A stretch of DNA of 64,000 nt from Acidobacteriota bacterium (GTDB lineage Bacteria > Acidobacteriota > Vicinamibacteria > Vicinamibacterales > UBA8438): positions 1 through 64,000 of the forward strand of contig VXME01000160.1 in NCBI GenBank assembly GCA_009861545.1, read 5' to 3'. The position numbers were made by a program, and so were the translations under genes. The first letter of the stretch is position 1. Each line of letters begins with the position of its first letter. Below, in pieces: positions 48,833 through 56,556 of the stretch. The notes under the pieces are model-generated. The model saw only the letters and a program-made list of their open reading frames with translations. It was not told where the DNA came from and ran no database searches.

Positions 48833-50110
48833 ATGGACACGCAGGCGCTCATGTCCTCCATTCGGGCCGGTGAAGACACTGATCTGGAATTGAAGGAGGT
48901 CGTCTTCCGGGGAGACCGGATCGCGTTCGGATCGGAAACCGGCCGCGCCGCGTCAAAGCTCGCGGAGGTCTTCGTCAGCATGGCGAACACCCGTGGCGGA
49001 ACTCTCGTCATGGGGGTCCGTGACGCCGACCGCGTCGTGGTCGGCGTCGATCCTCGAAAGCGCGATCTCCTGGAGCAGTTCGTGGTCAACGTCGCGACCA
49101 CCAACTGCAACCCGCTCATCGTCCCGGCGCTGAACTGGGAATACCTGCCAGGAGACGACGATGAACCGAAGCTCTGCCTGATCATCGACGTCCCGGTGTC
49201 GCGGTTCGACGTCCACCAGACCGGCGACGGGCGATTCCTGCAGCGCATCGGCAGCCACCGCCACCCGATTCCCCCCGAACGACTGTCGCGGATGTTCAGC
49301 GCACGGCGGATGATCGACCCGATCAAGGAGCGGCCGGTATTCGGCAGCCGCCTGGACGATCTGCACGAGTTGCGCCTCGAAACGTACTTCCGCAACCGTT
49401 TTCCGGAATGGACCAGGCCTGGAGACTGGACCTCGACGCTGCTGGCCCACAAGCTCGCCGCCACCACTGACGCCGGCGTGATTCCGACCCATCTGGGAGT
49501 ACTGCTGTTCGCGGAACGCCCCGAGCGGCACCTCCCCGGCGCCTACATCGACGTCGCGGCCTATCGGCATGGCGCGGCCGATGGGAATACCTCGGACAGC
49601 CGACAAGTCACGGGACCGCTGCCTGAACAGATAGGACAGGTTCTGACCTATTTCGGGTCTTCTCCCTTGATCCCGACCGCGTCCAGAAAGGACCGCGACG
49701 GCCGCCGCGATTTCCCGAGTTACGTGCACACGGCGCTGCAGGAAGCCGTGGTGAACGCCGTCGTGCATCGCGACTACGAAGTCAGGGGGTCCCAGATCAT
49801 CATCCGGCTTTTCCATGATCGCATCGAGTTCCAGAACCCGGGCGCGCTCTACAACACGCTGACGATCGAGAACGTCTACGCCGGTTGCCAGCCTGCCCGC
49901 CGCAACCAGTTCCTGGCCGGGTTCATGCGCGACTACAAGAGCGCGCTCACCGGGACCAGCTACATGGAAGCCCGCGGCGAAGGTTTTCTGAACCTGGTAC
50001 GGGACAGCCAGCGGCTGTCCGGGCGGCGACCCGAGCTCGAGCAGATCGGACAGGCTACGAAGTTGACGATCTACGCCGCGACGTACGAGGACGACCGCGA
50101 TGTCGTATGA
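48833..50110 (+). CDS. AlbA_2 (Schlafen-like) domain protein with HATPase_c_4 domain
   Basis: A 425-residue protein. The N-terminal AlbA_2 fold is seen in GEDTDLELKEVVFRGDRIAF and FVSMANTRGGTLVMGVRDAD. A middle linker follows, then a GHKL-type ATPase region of the HATPase_c_4 family (HTALQEAVVNAVVHRDYEVR and FHDRIEFQNPGAL). Such proteins are annotated as ATP-dependent helicase- or transcriptional-regulator-like and are frequent in defence islands; the AlbA_2 domain is related to the Schlafen nuclease core. The ATG at 48833 lies 11 bases after the helicase stop, and the ribosome site is weak, suggesting coupling. Confidence 0.87.
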   Translation: MDTQALMSSIRAGEDTDLELKEVVFRGDRIAFGSETGRAASKLAEVFVSMANTRGGTLVMGVRDADRVVVGVDPRKRDLLEQFVVNVATTNCNPLIVPALNWEYLPGDDDEPKLCLIIDVPVSRFDVHQTGDGRFLQRIGSHRHPIPPERLSRMFSARRMIDPIKERPVFGSRLDDLHELRLETYFRNRFPEWTRPGDWTSTLLAHKLAATTDAGVIPTHLGVLLFAERPERHLPGAYIDVAAYRHGAADGNTSDSRQVTGPLPEQIGQVLTYFGSSPLIPTASRKDRDGRRDFPSYVHTALQEAVVNAVVHRDYEVRGSQIIIRLFHDRIEFQNPGALYNTLTIENVYAGCQPARRNQFLAGFMRDYKSALTGTSYMEARGEGFLNLVRDSQRLSGRRPELEQIGQATKLTIYAATYEDDRDVV

Positions 50111-50122
50111 CAGGGACGACAC

Positions 50123-50309
50123 ATGACAGAATCACAAGTGGTCGCTGTCGTTGATCGTCGACCCTCTGAACCAGCAACTGAAGAAGCTGTCCGCCGACCG
50201 GCTGAGTGACTCGCGCAACGAATACGCAGTTCCAGATGAAAGCCATGTGGCAAGGCACGTGTGGAAGGACAGCAACCACTATTTATCACTATTTCAAAAG
50301 AGAGGTTGA
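50123..50309 (+). pseudogene. Small frameshifted gene between AlbA_2 and AbiJ-like genes
   Basis: ATG 50123 with GGGA just upstream starts MTESQ. Removing one base near 50138 would join it to an open frame running to TGA 50307-50309, with coding-like content (IVDPLNQQLKKLSADRL, ESHVARHVWKDSNHYLSL). As sequenced, the ATG frame ends early at 50216. The second frame has only a TTG (50151) as start, giving 52 residues. The stop lies one base before the next gene's GTG, as expected for a coupled small gene. It may be a real small gene with a frameshift, or one using TTG. No family recognised. Confidence 0.4.
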
Positions 50310-50310
50310 T

Positions 50311-51273
50311 GTGCCGATACTCGACATCTTCTCAAAACGACAGATGAAACTCCGGGGTGACGTGCCGGACGTGTACTCGTACGACGTTCTTCCTGAGCCG
50401 CTCAAGGTGCAGATAGTGCACATAGTGTTGGGCGCCCTTGGAAATCCACAGGAGTACTATTCCTCCGTCCAATATGAAGATAGTCAAGTACGAGCAACTT
50501 ATAAGGCTATCGTAGATATTCTGTGTCGAGAGTACGGGGTATTTCGACTTCCTGAAGAGCATCATGACCACGGGGAACGAATGTACCTGCAGGAACTCGT
50601 GAACTTCTTTCTTCAGGAAAAGAACGTCGAACGATCTCTGGACGTCGTCGAGTTGTGTTTTCGCGTCATTGATCAGGGAACCAGAGACTGGAGATACATG
50701 AGGAGGTCCAACGCGTCTGGTGTGGCGGACGACGCGTTGCGAGAGATCAATGAGCGGTTCCAGGAGCACGGCGTGGGGTACTGCTTCCAGAACGGACGAA
50801 TCGTCCGCATCGATTCACAACTGATCCATTCGGAAGTCGTCAAGCCGGCCCTCACACTTCTCAGCGGGAAACACTACGCTGGCGCACAACAGGAGTTCCT
50901 GAATGCTCATGAGCACTACCGGGCAGGCAAAGCCAAGGAGGCGCTCAACGAATGCCTGAAGGCGTTCGAGAGCACGATGAAGACCGTGTGCGACCGGCAA
51001 GGGTGGACCTACGAACAGAACGCAACCGCCAAAAAGCTACTTGACATTTGTTTCGACAACGGACTGGTTCCCGCGTTCTGGAAGCAGCATTTCTCTGCGC
51101 TGCGAAGCCTACTGGAGAGCAGCGTGCCGACCGGACGGAACCGACTCAGTGGTCATGGTCAAGGATCCGTGCCGACGTCCGTTCCCGCATTCCTGGTCGG
51201 CTACGTGCTGCACATGACGGCGGCGGCAATTGTCTTTATGGGAAAGGCTGAACAAAGCGGAGCGAAGAAGTGA
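50311..51273 (+). CDS. STM4504/CBY_0614-type protein with AbiJ N-terminal domain 4
   Basis: A 320-residue protein. The N-terminal half matches the AbiJ-NTD4 pattern: DIFSKRQMKLRGDVPDVYSY, DVLPEPLKVQIVHIVLGALG, CREYGVFRLPE, ELVNFFLQEKNVERSLDVVE. The C-terminal half is a helical region (HEHYRAGKAKEALNECLKAF) like those found with abortive-infection domains. Established knowledge links AbiJ-type domains to phage-induced cell arrest; the biochemical activity is unknown. GTG 50311 is chosen because AGAGG lies five bases upstream and it begins the conserved motif. Its stop overlaps the methyltransferase start (GTGA). Base composition is clearly less GC-rich than the neighbours, a sign of separate acquisition. 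Confidence 0.82.
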   Translation: MPILDIFSKRQMKLRGDVPDVYSYDVLPEPLKVQIVHIVLGALGNPQEYYSSVQYEDSQVRATYKAIVDILCREYGVFRLPEEHHDHGERMYLQELVNFFLQEKNVERSLDVVELCFRVIDQGTRDWRYMRRSNASGVADDALREINERFQEHGVGYCFQNGRIVRIDSQLIHSEVVKPALTLLSGKHYAGAQQEFLNAHEHYRAGKAKEALNECLKAFESTMKTVCDRQGWTYEQNATAKKLLDICFDNGLVPAFWKQHFSALRSLLESSVPTGRNRLSGHGQGSVPTSVPAFLVGYVLHMTAAAIVFMGKAEQSGAKK

Positions 51274-54200
51274 AAGACCGCCGCCTCATCGAAACCGCCT
51301 TCCCCCTGAAACAGGTTTCCCTGGACTCCGTCCACGAGAAGAACGTCCGGCACGGGCACATATCCACGCTGCACATCTGGCCCGCGCGGCGGCCGCTGGC
51401 AGCCAGCCGCGCGACGCTGCTGGCGACGCTGCTCCGCGATTCGGAGAACCAGGAGGAAGGCGACAAACTGCTCGCTCGGATGGCCGGAACCGTGGAGCCG
51501 GCGCCGTCCGGCCGGGTAGCAGGCCGCGGGAAACGGGACCGGAAGGAAACGCGAGGCGGAATCCTGCACTGGGGACGGGAGAGCGAGCCGGAGGGCGCAG
51601 CCGAACTCGACCGGTTTCGGTCCGAGATTCGAGCCGCGTTCGGCGGACGGGCGCCGCGGGTGCTGGATCCGTTCGCTGGCGGCGGGGCGATTCCACTGGA
51701 GGCGATGCGTCTCGGGTGCGAGACGGTAGCGGCGGACCTCAACCCCGTGGCATGGTTCATCCTCCGGTGCACGCTGCACTATCCGCGGCTGCTGGCCGGC
51801 CGGAAGCGACCGTTGCCGGCGTATGCCGCGGGCGACCGCGCGTTCGCCGAGGCGTTTCTGAAGGCGCAGGGCATTCGACGGACCGCGGCGTTGCGGGAAG
51901 CGTTGGCACGGCTGGGACACGGCGACGGCGAGCCGGTACAGGCGGCAACACTAGCCGACGGGGAGTCTCCGGCCTCGAACGCGGGCGCCGCGTGGCATCT
52001 GCGGGCCTGGGGACGACATGTGCTGGCGGCTGCTCGGCGTGAGCTGGCGACCCGCTATCCGACTTACGCTGAGTTCGAACCGGTGCGGCGGAAGGGGCGG
52101 CGGAAAGTCGGAGCGGTCGGAAACGTGCGCTGGCGGCGGCGGCCGCCGTTGCTGCTGGAACCGGACGCCGACGGGCGGGTATCGACCACATCGCTCAACA
52201 CCGAGTTCGACTCGCTCTATCTGGAAAACGAAGCCAATCCCCGCTGGATCGCCAAGCCGGCCGTCGCGTATCTGTGGGCGCGCACGGTCCGCTGCGGCGG
52301 CTGCCGGGCCGAGATTCCGCTGCTGAAGACCCGCTGGCTCTGCAAGAAGGCGAAGAAGCGGGTTCGGCTCATCCTGGAACCGCGGATGGACCGTAGCGGC
52401 GTGGACTTCGGCATCGAACGGGACGTTCCCGACGACAGCGGGAACGCCGCGCAGAAGCGCGAGCACGATCGGACGCTAGGCGCGGGCACCATGAGCGCGA
52501 GCGGCGCCCGCTGCCCCGCCTGCGGCGCGATCGCGACGACGAAGGACATCCGCGCGGAAGGACTGGCGGGACGGCTCGGGGAACGCATGACGGCAGTCGT
52601 CGTGGAGGGCCAGACGGGCAAGGAGTACCGCCTGCCGACGGCGGCGGAACTCGACGCGGCGCGCGTGGAGCGGGCGGAGATCGAAGCGCTCTACGCCGGC
52701 GTCCCGTTCGGCCTGCCGGACGAGTCCATCGTCGCGGAGCGGCCGTCCCCCAACTCGCGAGGCGCGTCCGGTCTCCCGCGCTACGGGTTCGACACGTGGC
52801 GCACGCTCTTCACGGACCGGCAGCTTCTGGCGCTCGGCACGTTCGTCCGCGCGATCCGCGGCTGCGCCGCGGCGATGGGTGACTACCCGGACGAGTGGCG
52901 CGAGGCAATCGTCGCCTGGCTGGCGCCTTCGATCAGTCGATTGGCCGACAGAGGCAGCGCGGTGGCCACCTGGACCAACAACCTCGAACAGATTCGCAAC
53001 ACCTTCGCACGCTTCGCCCTGCCGATGGTCTGGGACTTCGCGGAGTCCTGTCCACTGGCCGACACGACCGGCGGCTTCATCCAGGCCGTCGAGTGGATCG
53101 CCCGGGTGGTCGAGCACACGGAGACGGCCACCGCCGCGGCGCCCCCACCCCGCGTGGAGCAGCGGTCGGCGACCGAGGCGCGGCAGGATCGTTTCGACCT
53201 CGTGTGCACGGATCCGCCCTACTACGACGCCATCCCCTACTCCGACCTGATGGATTTCTTCCACGTCTGGCTGCGGCGCACGCTGCACGGGCTTTCGCCG
53301 GACGTCGACGCCGCCTTCGCCGCGCCGCTCGGACCGAAGTGGAACGCCGGCGCGAACGACGGCGAGCTGGTCGATCAGCCGGGCCGCTTCGGTACGGACA
53401 AGGCACAATCCAGGCAAGCGTACGAAGACGGCATGCTGCGCACGTTCCGCCGCTGCCACGACGCGCTTCGGGACGACGGGCGGCTGGTCGTCGTGTTCGC
53501 CAACAAGCAGCCCGCGGCCTGGGCGACGCTGGTGTCGGCGCTGATCCGGGCCGGCTTCGTCGTCGACGCCTCGTGGCCGATCCAGACGGAGCGGGACAGC
53601 AAGGTCGCGGGCGGTGCGCGCCTGTCGTCCTCCATCTGGCTCGTCTGCCGGAAGCGCGCCCCAACGGCCCGCCCCGGCTGGGACAACCGAGTGCTGGCCG
53701 ACATGCAGGCGAACGTCACCGAGCACCTGCGCGCCTTCTGGGACGCCGGCATTCGCGGACCGGACTTCGTCTGGGCGGCGACCGGGCCGGCGCTGGAGGC
53801 GTTCAGCCGGCATCCGGCGGTCAGGAAAGCCGACGCTCCGGGCCGGCTGCTGACCGTCGACGACTTCCTGCGCCGCGTGCGGCGGATGGTGGTCGGGTTC
53901 GTCGTCAGTCGGCTCCTTGACCAGCAGGCAGGCGCCACCGGCGAGCTCGACGATCCGACCACCTACTACCTGCTGCACCGCAAGGACTTCGGCCTCGCCC
54001 CGGCCCCCGCTGGCGCCTGCATCCTGTACGCCTTGTCGTGCAACGTGTCGGACGCCGACCTGGCCGGGCGGCTGGACCTGCTCGCCGGCGGACGATCTAC
54101 CTCCACGGACGAGGATGGCGACGAGAACGGTGACACATCGGGCAGCGACGTGCGCCTCAAGACGTGGAGCCAGCGCCGCGCCCGCGACCTGGGCGAGCCG

Positions 54201-54476
54201 TCGCCGGACGGCAGCCCGCCACCCCTCGTCGACTGCGTCCACAAGCTGATGCAGCTCTGGAGGTCCGGCGAGCAGAGTCGCGTGGACGCCTACCTCGAAG
54301 CGCGCGGGTTGTGGCGGCACGAGATCTTCGCCCGCGTCGTGCAGGCCGTCACCGAGCTGGCGGAACGGGGATCGGACGAACGCAAGTTGCTGGAGTCCAT
54401 CCAGACCCACGTCCGGACCCACGGCGGCGCCGCCGTTCCGCGTTCCATGAGGTTCGACTACGGAGACGCGTCATGA
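51270..54476 (+). CDS. DUF1156 DNA methyltransferase of defence islands
   Basis: A 1068-residue methylase. The N-terminal DUF1156 domain reads RRLIETAFPLKQVSLDSVHE and HIWPARRPLAASRATLLATL. The SAM-binding motif is DPFAGGGAIPLEAMRLGCE near residue 132, two Zn-ribbon-like Cys pairs are CGGC and CPACG, and the catalytic motif IV is CTDPPYYDAIPYSDLMDF near 645. DPPY motifs indicate N6-adenine or N4-cytosine methylation. Such methylases occur with DUF499 ATPases and SNF2 helicases in DISARM-related loci, marking self DNA. The GTG start overlaps the upstream stop and has GGAG in front. Confidence 0.92.
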   Translation: MKDRRLIETAFPLKQVSLDSVHEKNVRHGHISTLHIWPARRPLAASRATLLATLLRDSENQEEGDKLLARMAGTVEPAPSGRVAGRGKRDRKETRGGILHWGRESEPEGAAELDRFRSEIRAAFGGRAPRVLDPFAGGGAIPLEAMRLGCETVAADLNPVAWFILRCTLHYPRLLAGRKRPLPAYAAGDRAFAEAFLKAQGIRRTAALREALARLGHGDGEPVQAATLADGESPASNAGAAWHLRAWGRHVLAAARRELATRYPTYAEFEPVRRKGRRKVGAVGNVRWRRRPPLLLEPDADGRVSTTSLNTEFDSLYLENEANPRWIAKPAVAYLWARTVRCGGCRAEIPLLKTRWLCKKAKKRVRLILEPRMDRSGVDFGIERDVPDDSGNAAQKREHDRTLGAGTMSASGARCPACGAIATTKDIRAEGLAGRLGERMTAVVVEGQTGKEYRLPTAAELDAARVERAEIEALYAGVPFGLPDESIVAERPSPNSRGASGLPRYGFDTWRTLFTDRQLLALGTFVRAIRGCAAAMGDYPDEWREAIVAWLAPSISRLADRGSAVATWTNNLEQIRNTFARFALPMVWDFAESCPLADTTGGFIQAVEWIARVVEHTETATAAAPPPRVEQRSATEARQDRFDLVCTDPPYYDAIPYSDLMDFFHVWLRRTLHGLSPDVDAAFAAPLGPKWNAGANDGELVDQPGRFGTDKAQSRQAYEDGMLRTFRRCHDALRDDGRLVVVFANKQPAAWATLVSALIRAGFVVDASWPIQTERDSKVAGGARLSSSIWLVCRKRAPTARPGWDNRVLADMQANVTEHLRAFWDAGIRGPDFVWAATGPALEAFSRHPAVRKADAPGRLLTVDDFLRRVRRMVVGFVVSRLLDQQAGATGELDDPTTYYLLHRKDFGLAPAPAGACILYALSCNVSDADLAGRLDLLAGGRSTSTDEDGDENGDTSGSDVRLKTWSQRRARDLGEPSPDGSPPPLVDCVHKLMQLWRSGEQSRVDAYLEARGLWRHEIFARVVQAVTELAERGSDERKLLESIQTHVRTHGGAAVPRSMRFDYGDAS

Positions 54477-54605
54477 ACGACCCGCTCGACGGACATCCAC
54501 GATACGATCACCGTCGATCAGCGACATGCGAGGTTCATCCGTGCGAGCGGGCGGACACCCCACACTGCGACTGATGCGCCCAGACTACCGACCGCAGGAC
54601 ACCCG
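54473..54605 (+). pseudogene. Vestigial reading frame between methylase and AAA ATPase genes
   Basis: ATG 54473 overlaps the methylase stop (ATGA) but gives only 33 codons. After six codons the next frame becomes coding-like (DIHDTITVDQRHARFIRASG) and stays open, in phase with the ATPase ATG at 54606, with no start codon of its own. This looks like the frameshifted or truncated N-terminus of a lost gene, or an abandoned longer ATPase start. No family assigned. Confidence 0.3.
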
Positions 54606-55910
54606 ATGATTCGCCGCATACAAGCGCTGAACTACCGCTGTTTTCGGTATGTCGACGTCTCGCTCGACCGCTTCCACGTCCTGGTCGGCCCCAACGCGAG
54701 CGGCAAGAGCACGTTGTTCGACGTCGTCTCTTTCCTTGGGGACATGATGCGGGATGGACTCCGGGCAGCGATAGACAGCCGCACTCGAAACTTCCAGGAT
54801 CTGGCCTGGGGACGCCCAGGAGTCGATCCGCGATTCGAGCTGGCAGTGGAAATGACGATTCCGGAGCTGGTGAGAAGACAACTTCCAAAAGGACCAACTG
54901 GAGAAGATTTCCAGGCGTTTCGTTACGAAGTGGCGATCGAGGAGCGCGGCGGCGAGGTGAGCGTCGCACGCGAACGCGGACTCCTGGCAGGGGATCCAGC
55001 ACGGCCGACTCGGCGGCGCAGCCCCCGGTTTCCGGAGAATTCCAAGGTTCCCACTACGATAACGAACGGTGGCGGGAAGCGCGGGTCACGAACCGTGTTC
55101 AGTCAGGAGCGGCAAGGCGGACGCGTGTTCCGCCCGGAAACCACCCCACGGGCCAGAAAGAATCCGGTGACAGGTATTCCTTTCGGATCGTCAGGATTGG
55201 CGGCGTCACCCGGCAACATATCGAGCGCATTGTATCCTGCGGCCTCTCACGTCATATACATGCTCGCCGGCTTCGGCGGCGGAGTCGTACTCGATGGCTC
55301 GCGTCTGCGCCGCGCCAGCTCTCTCGACAGCGACCGGGCGTTCACCCGCGATGGAGCAAGTCTGCCGTGGAACGTACGGTACCTTCAGGAAATACAGGAA
55401 GACGACTACCGGGAATGGATCCGACACGTGCAGACAGTGCTTCCCGAGCTGGAAGGCGTCCGTGTGGTCGAACGCGAGGACGACCGTCACGCGTATCTCA
55501 TGCTGCGCTACGCAAACGGCGTCGAGGTCCCCTCCTGGATGACTTCCGACGGCACCCTCAAGCTTCTGGCTCTGACGCTGCTCGCCTACCTGCCCGTGGC
55601 GGACTCGTACCCGAGTGACCGGCGGTTCCTTCACGAAATCATCCTGGTCGAGGAGCCGGAAGACGGCGTTCATCCGCTGGCGCTCGATGCCATCTACGAC
55701 TCGCTGGCCTCGGTCTATGGCGGTCAGGTTCTCGTGACCACGCATTCGCCGACGCTCCTGGGGCTGGCCAAGCCGGAAGAGGCTCTCTGCTTTGCCAGGA
55801 CGGCCGACGGCGCCATAGACATCGTCCGGGGAACTGAGCACCCTCATCTGAAGGACTGGCACGGGACCGCGGACATGGACTTGCTCTTCGCCACGGGCGT
55901 GATCGGGTGA
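54606..55910 (+). CDS. AAA ATPase of the OLD/AriA-like class inside the island
   Basis: A 434-residue ATPase starting RRIQALNYRCFRYVDVSLDR. Walker A GPNASGKST is near residue 29, Walker B ILVEEPEDGVHPLALD near 347 and the switch QVLVTTHSPTLLGLAKPEE. The signature region is TSDGTLKLLALTLLAYLP. A basic, Gly/Arg-rich insert occupies residues 130-200. It resembles the ATPase at 13394-14767 and, like it, is followed by a small TOPRIM-like gene (13 bases later). By analogy with OLD, Gabija and PARIS-type pairs it may sense phage factors and activate the partner. Confidence 0.87.
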   Translation: MIRRIQALNYRCFRYVDVSLDRFHVLVGPNASGKSTLFDVVSFLGDMMRDGLRAAIDSRTRNFQDLAWGRPGVDPRFELAVEMTIPELVRRQLPKGPTGEDFQAFRYEVAIEERGGEVSVARERGLLAGDPARPTRRRSPRFPENSKVPTTITNGGGKRGSRTVFSQERQGGRVFRPETTPRARKNPVTGIPFGSSGLAASPGNISSALYPAASHVIYMLAGFGGGVVLDGSRLRRASSLDSDRAFTRDGASLPWNVRYLQEIQEDDYREWIRHVQTVLPELEGVRVVEREDDRHAYLMLRYANGVEVPSWMTSDGTLKLLALTLLAYLPVADSYPSDRRFLHEIILVEEPEDGVHPLALDAIYDSLASVYGGQVLVTTHSPTLLGLAKPEEALCFARTADGAIDIVRGTEHPHLKDWHGTADMDLLFATGVIG

Positions 55911-55923
55911 TCGTGGTCTCCAG

Positions 55924-56556
55924 ATGAAAGATCTACTTGTGCTCGTTCCCGACGCGGATATCGAGCAGGCAATGAAGGGCCTCCTCGTCCGCACCGACAA
56001 CATCGACATCGCACCCGTGGACTTCGAAATCCGACGACACGTCAACAGGGATAGCGGATGCAGGGCCAACGCGGCCAGTTACCTGCAGCCGTATTTGAGG
56101 GCGTATCGTTACGCACTGGTTACATTCGACCGTCACGGTTGTGGAAGCCGGGGGACACGTGAAGAAATCCAGGAAGAAGTCGAGAGCGATCTGACGCGCA
56201 ACGGTTGGGAGAACCGGTCGAAAGTCATCGTCATCGATCCAGAGATTGAGGTCTGGGTATGGAGTCGCTCACCGGTAGTGGCGGCAGTGCTGGGCTGGGG
56301 CAACGATTTCGAGGCGCTTCGACGCTGGTTGGTATCGGAGAATCTATGGGCTCCCAATCACCGCAAACCGCAAGACCCGAAGGACGCGATGCGGAAGGCA
56401 ATGGAACGGGCGAGGCTCCGGCCGAAGGCCCGCCGGTCTCCGAGCAAGTTTCGCGATCTCGCGACATTGGTGGACTTCACCGATTGTGAGGACCCGTCCT
56501 TTGTCGAGCTCACGCGCACCCTGCGCGCCTGGTTCCCGCCCGAGACAGAACGATGA
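55924..56556 (+). CDS. TOPRIM/DUF4276-like partner of the island AAA ATPase
   Basis: A 210-residue protein. Acidic positions fit a degenerate TOPRIM arrangement: LLVLVPDADIEQAMKGLL, then YALVTFDRHGCGSRGTRE, then KVIVIDPEIEVWVWSRS, like the E-x-W motif of DUF4276. The C-terminal part is Arg-rich and helical. It lies between the AAA ATPase and DUF499 genes; its stop overlaps the DUF499 start (ATGA). Sequence similarity to the partner at 12789-13397 is only at motif level. A nuclease role is inferred from the pair architecture. Confidence 0.65.
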   Translation: MKDLLVLVPDADIEQAMKGLLVRTDNIDIAPVDFEIRRHVNRDSGCRANAASYLQPYLRAYRYALVTFDRHGCGSRGTREEIQEEVESDLTRNGWENRSKVIVIDPEIEVWVWSRSPVVAAVLGWGNDFEALRRWLVSENLWAPNHRKPQDPKDAMRKAMERARLRPKARRSPSKFRDLATLVDFTDCEDPSFVELTRTLRAWFPPETER

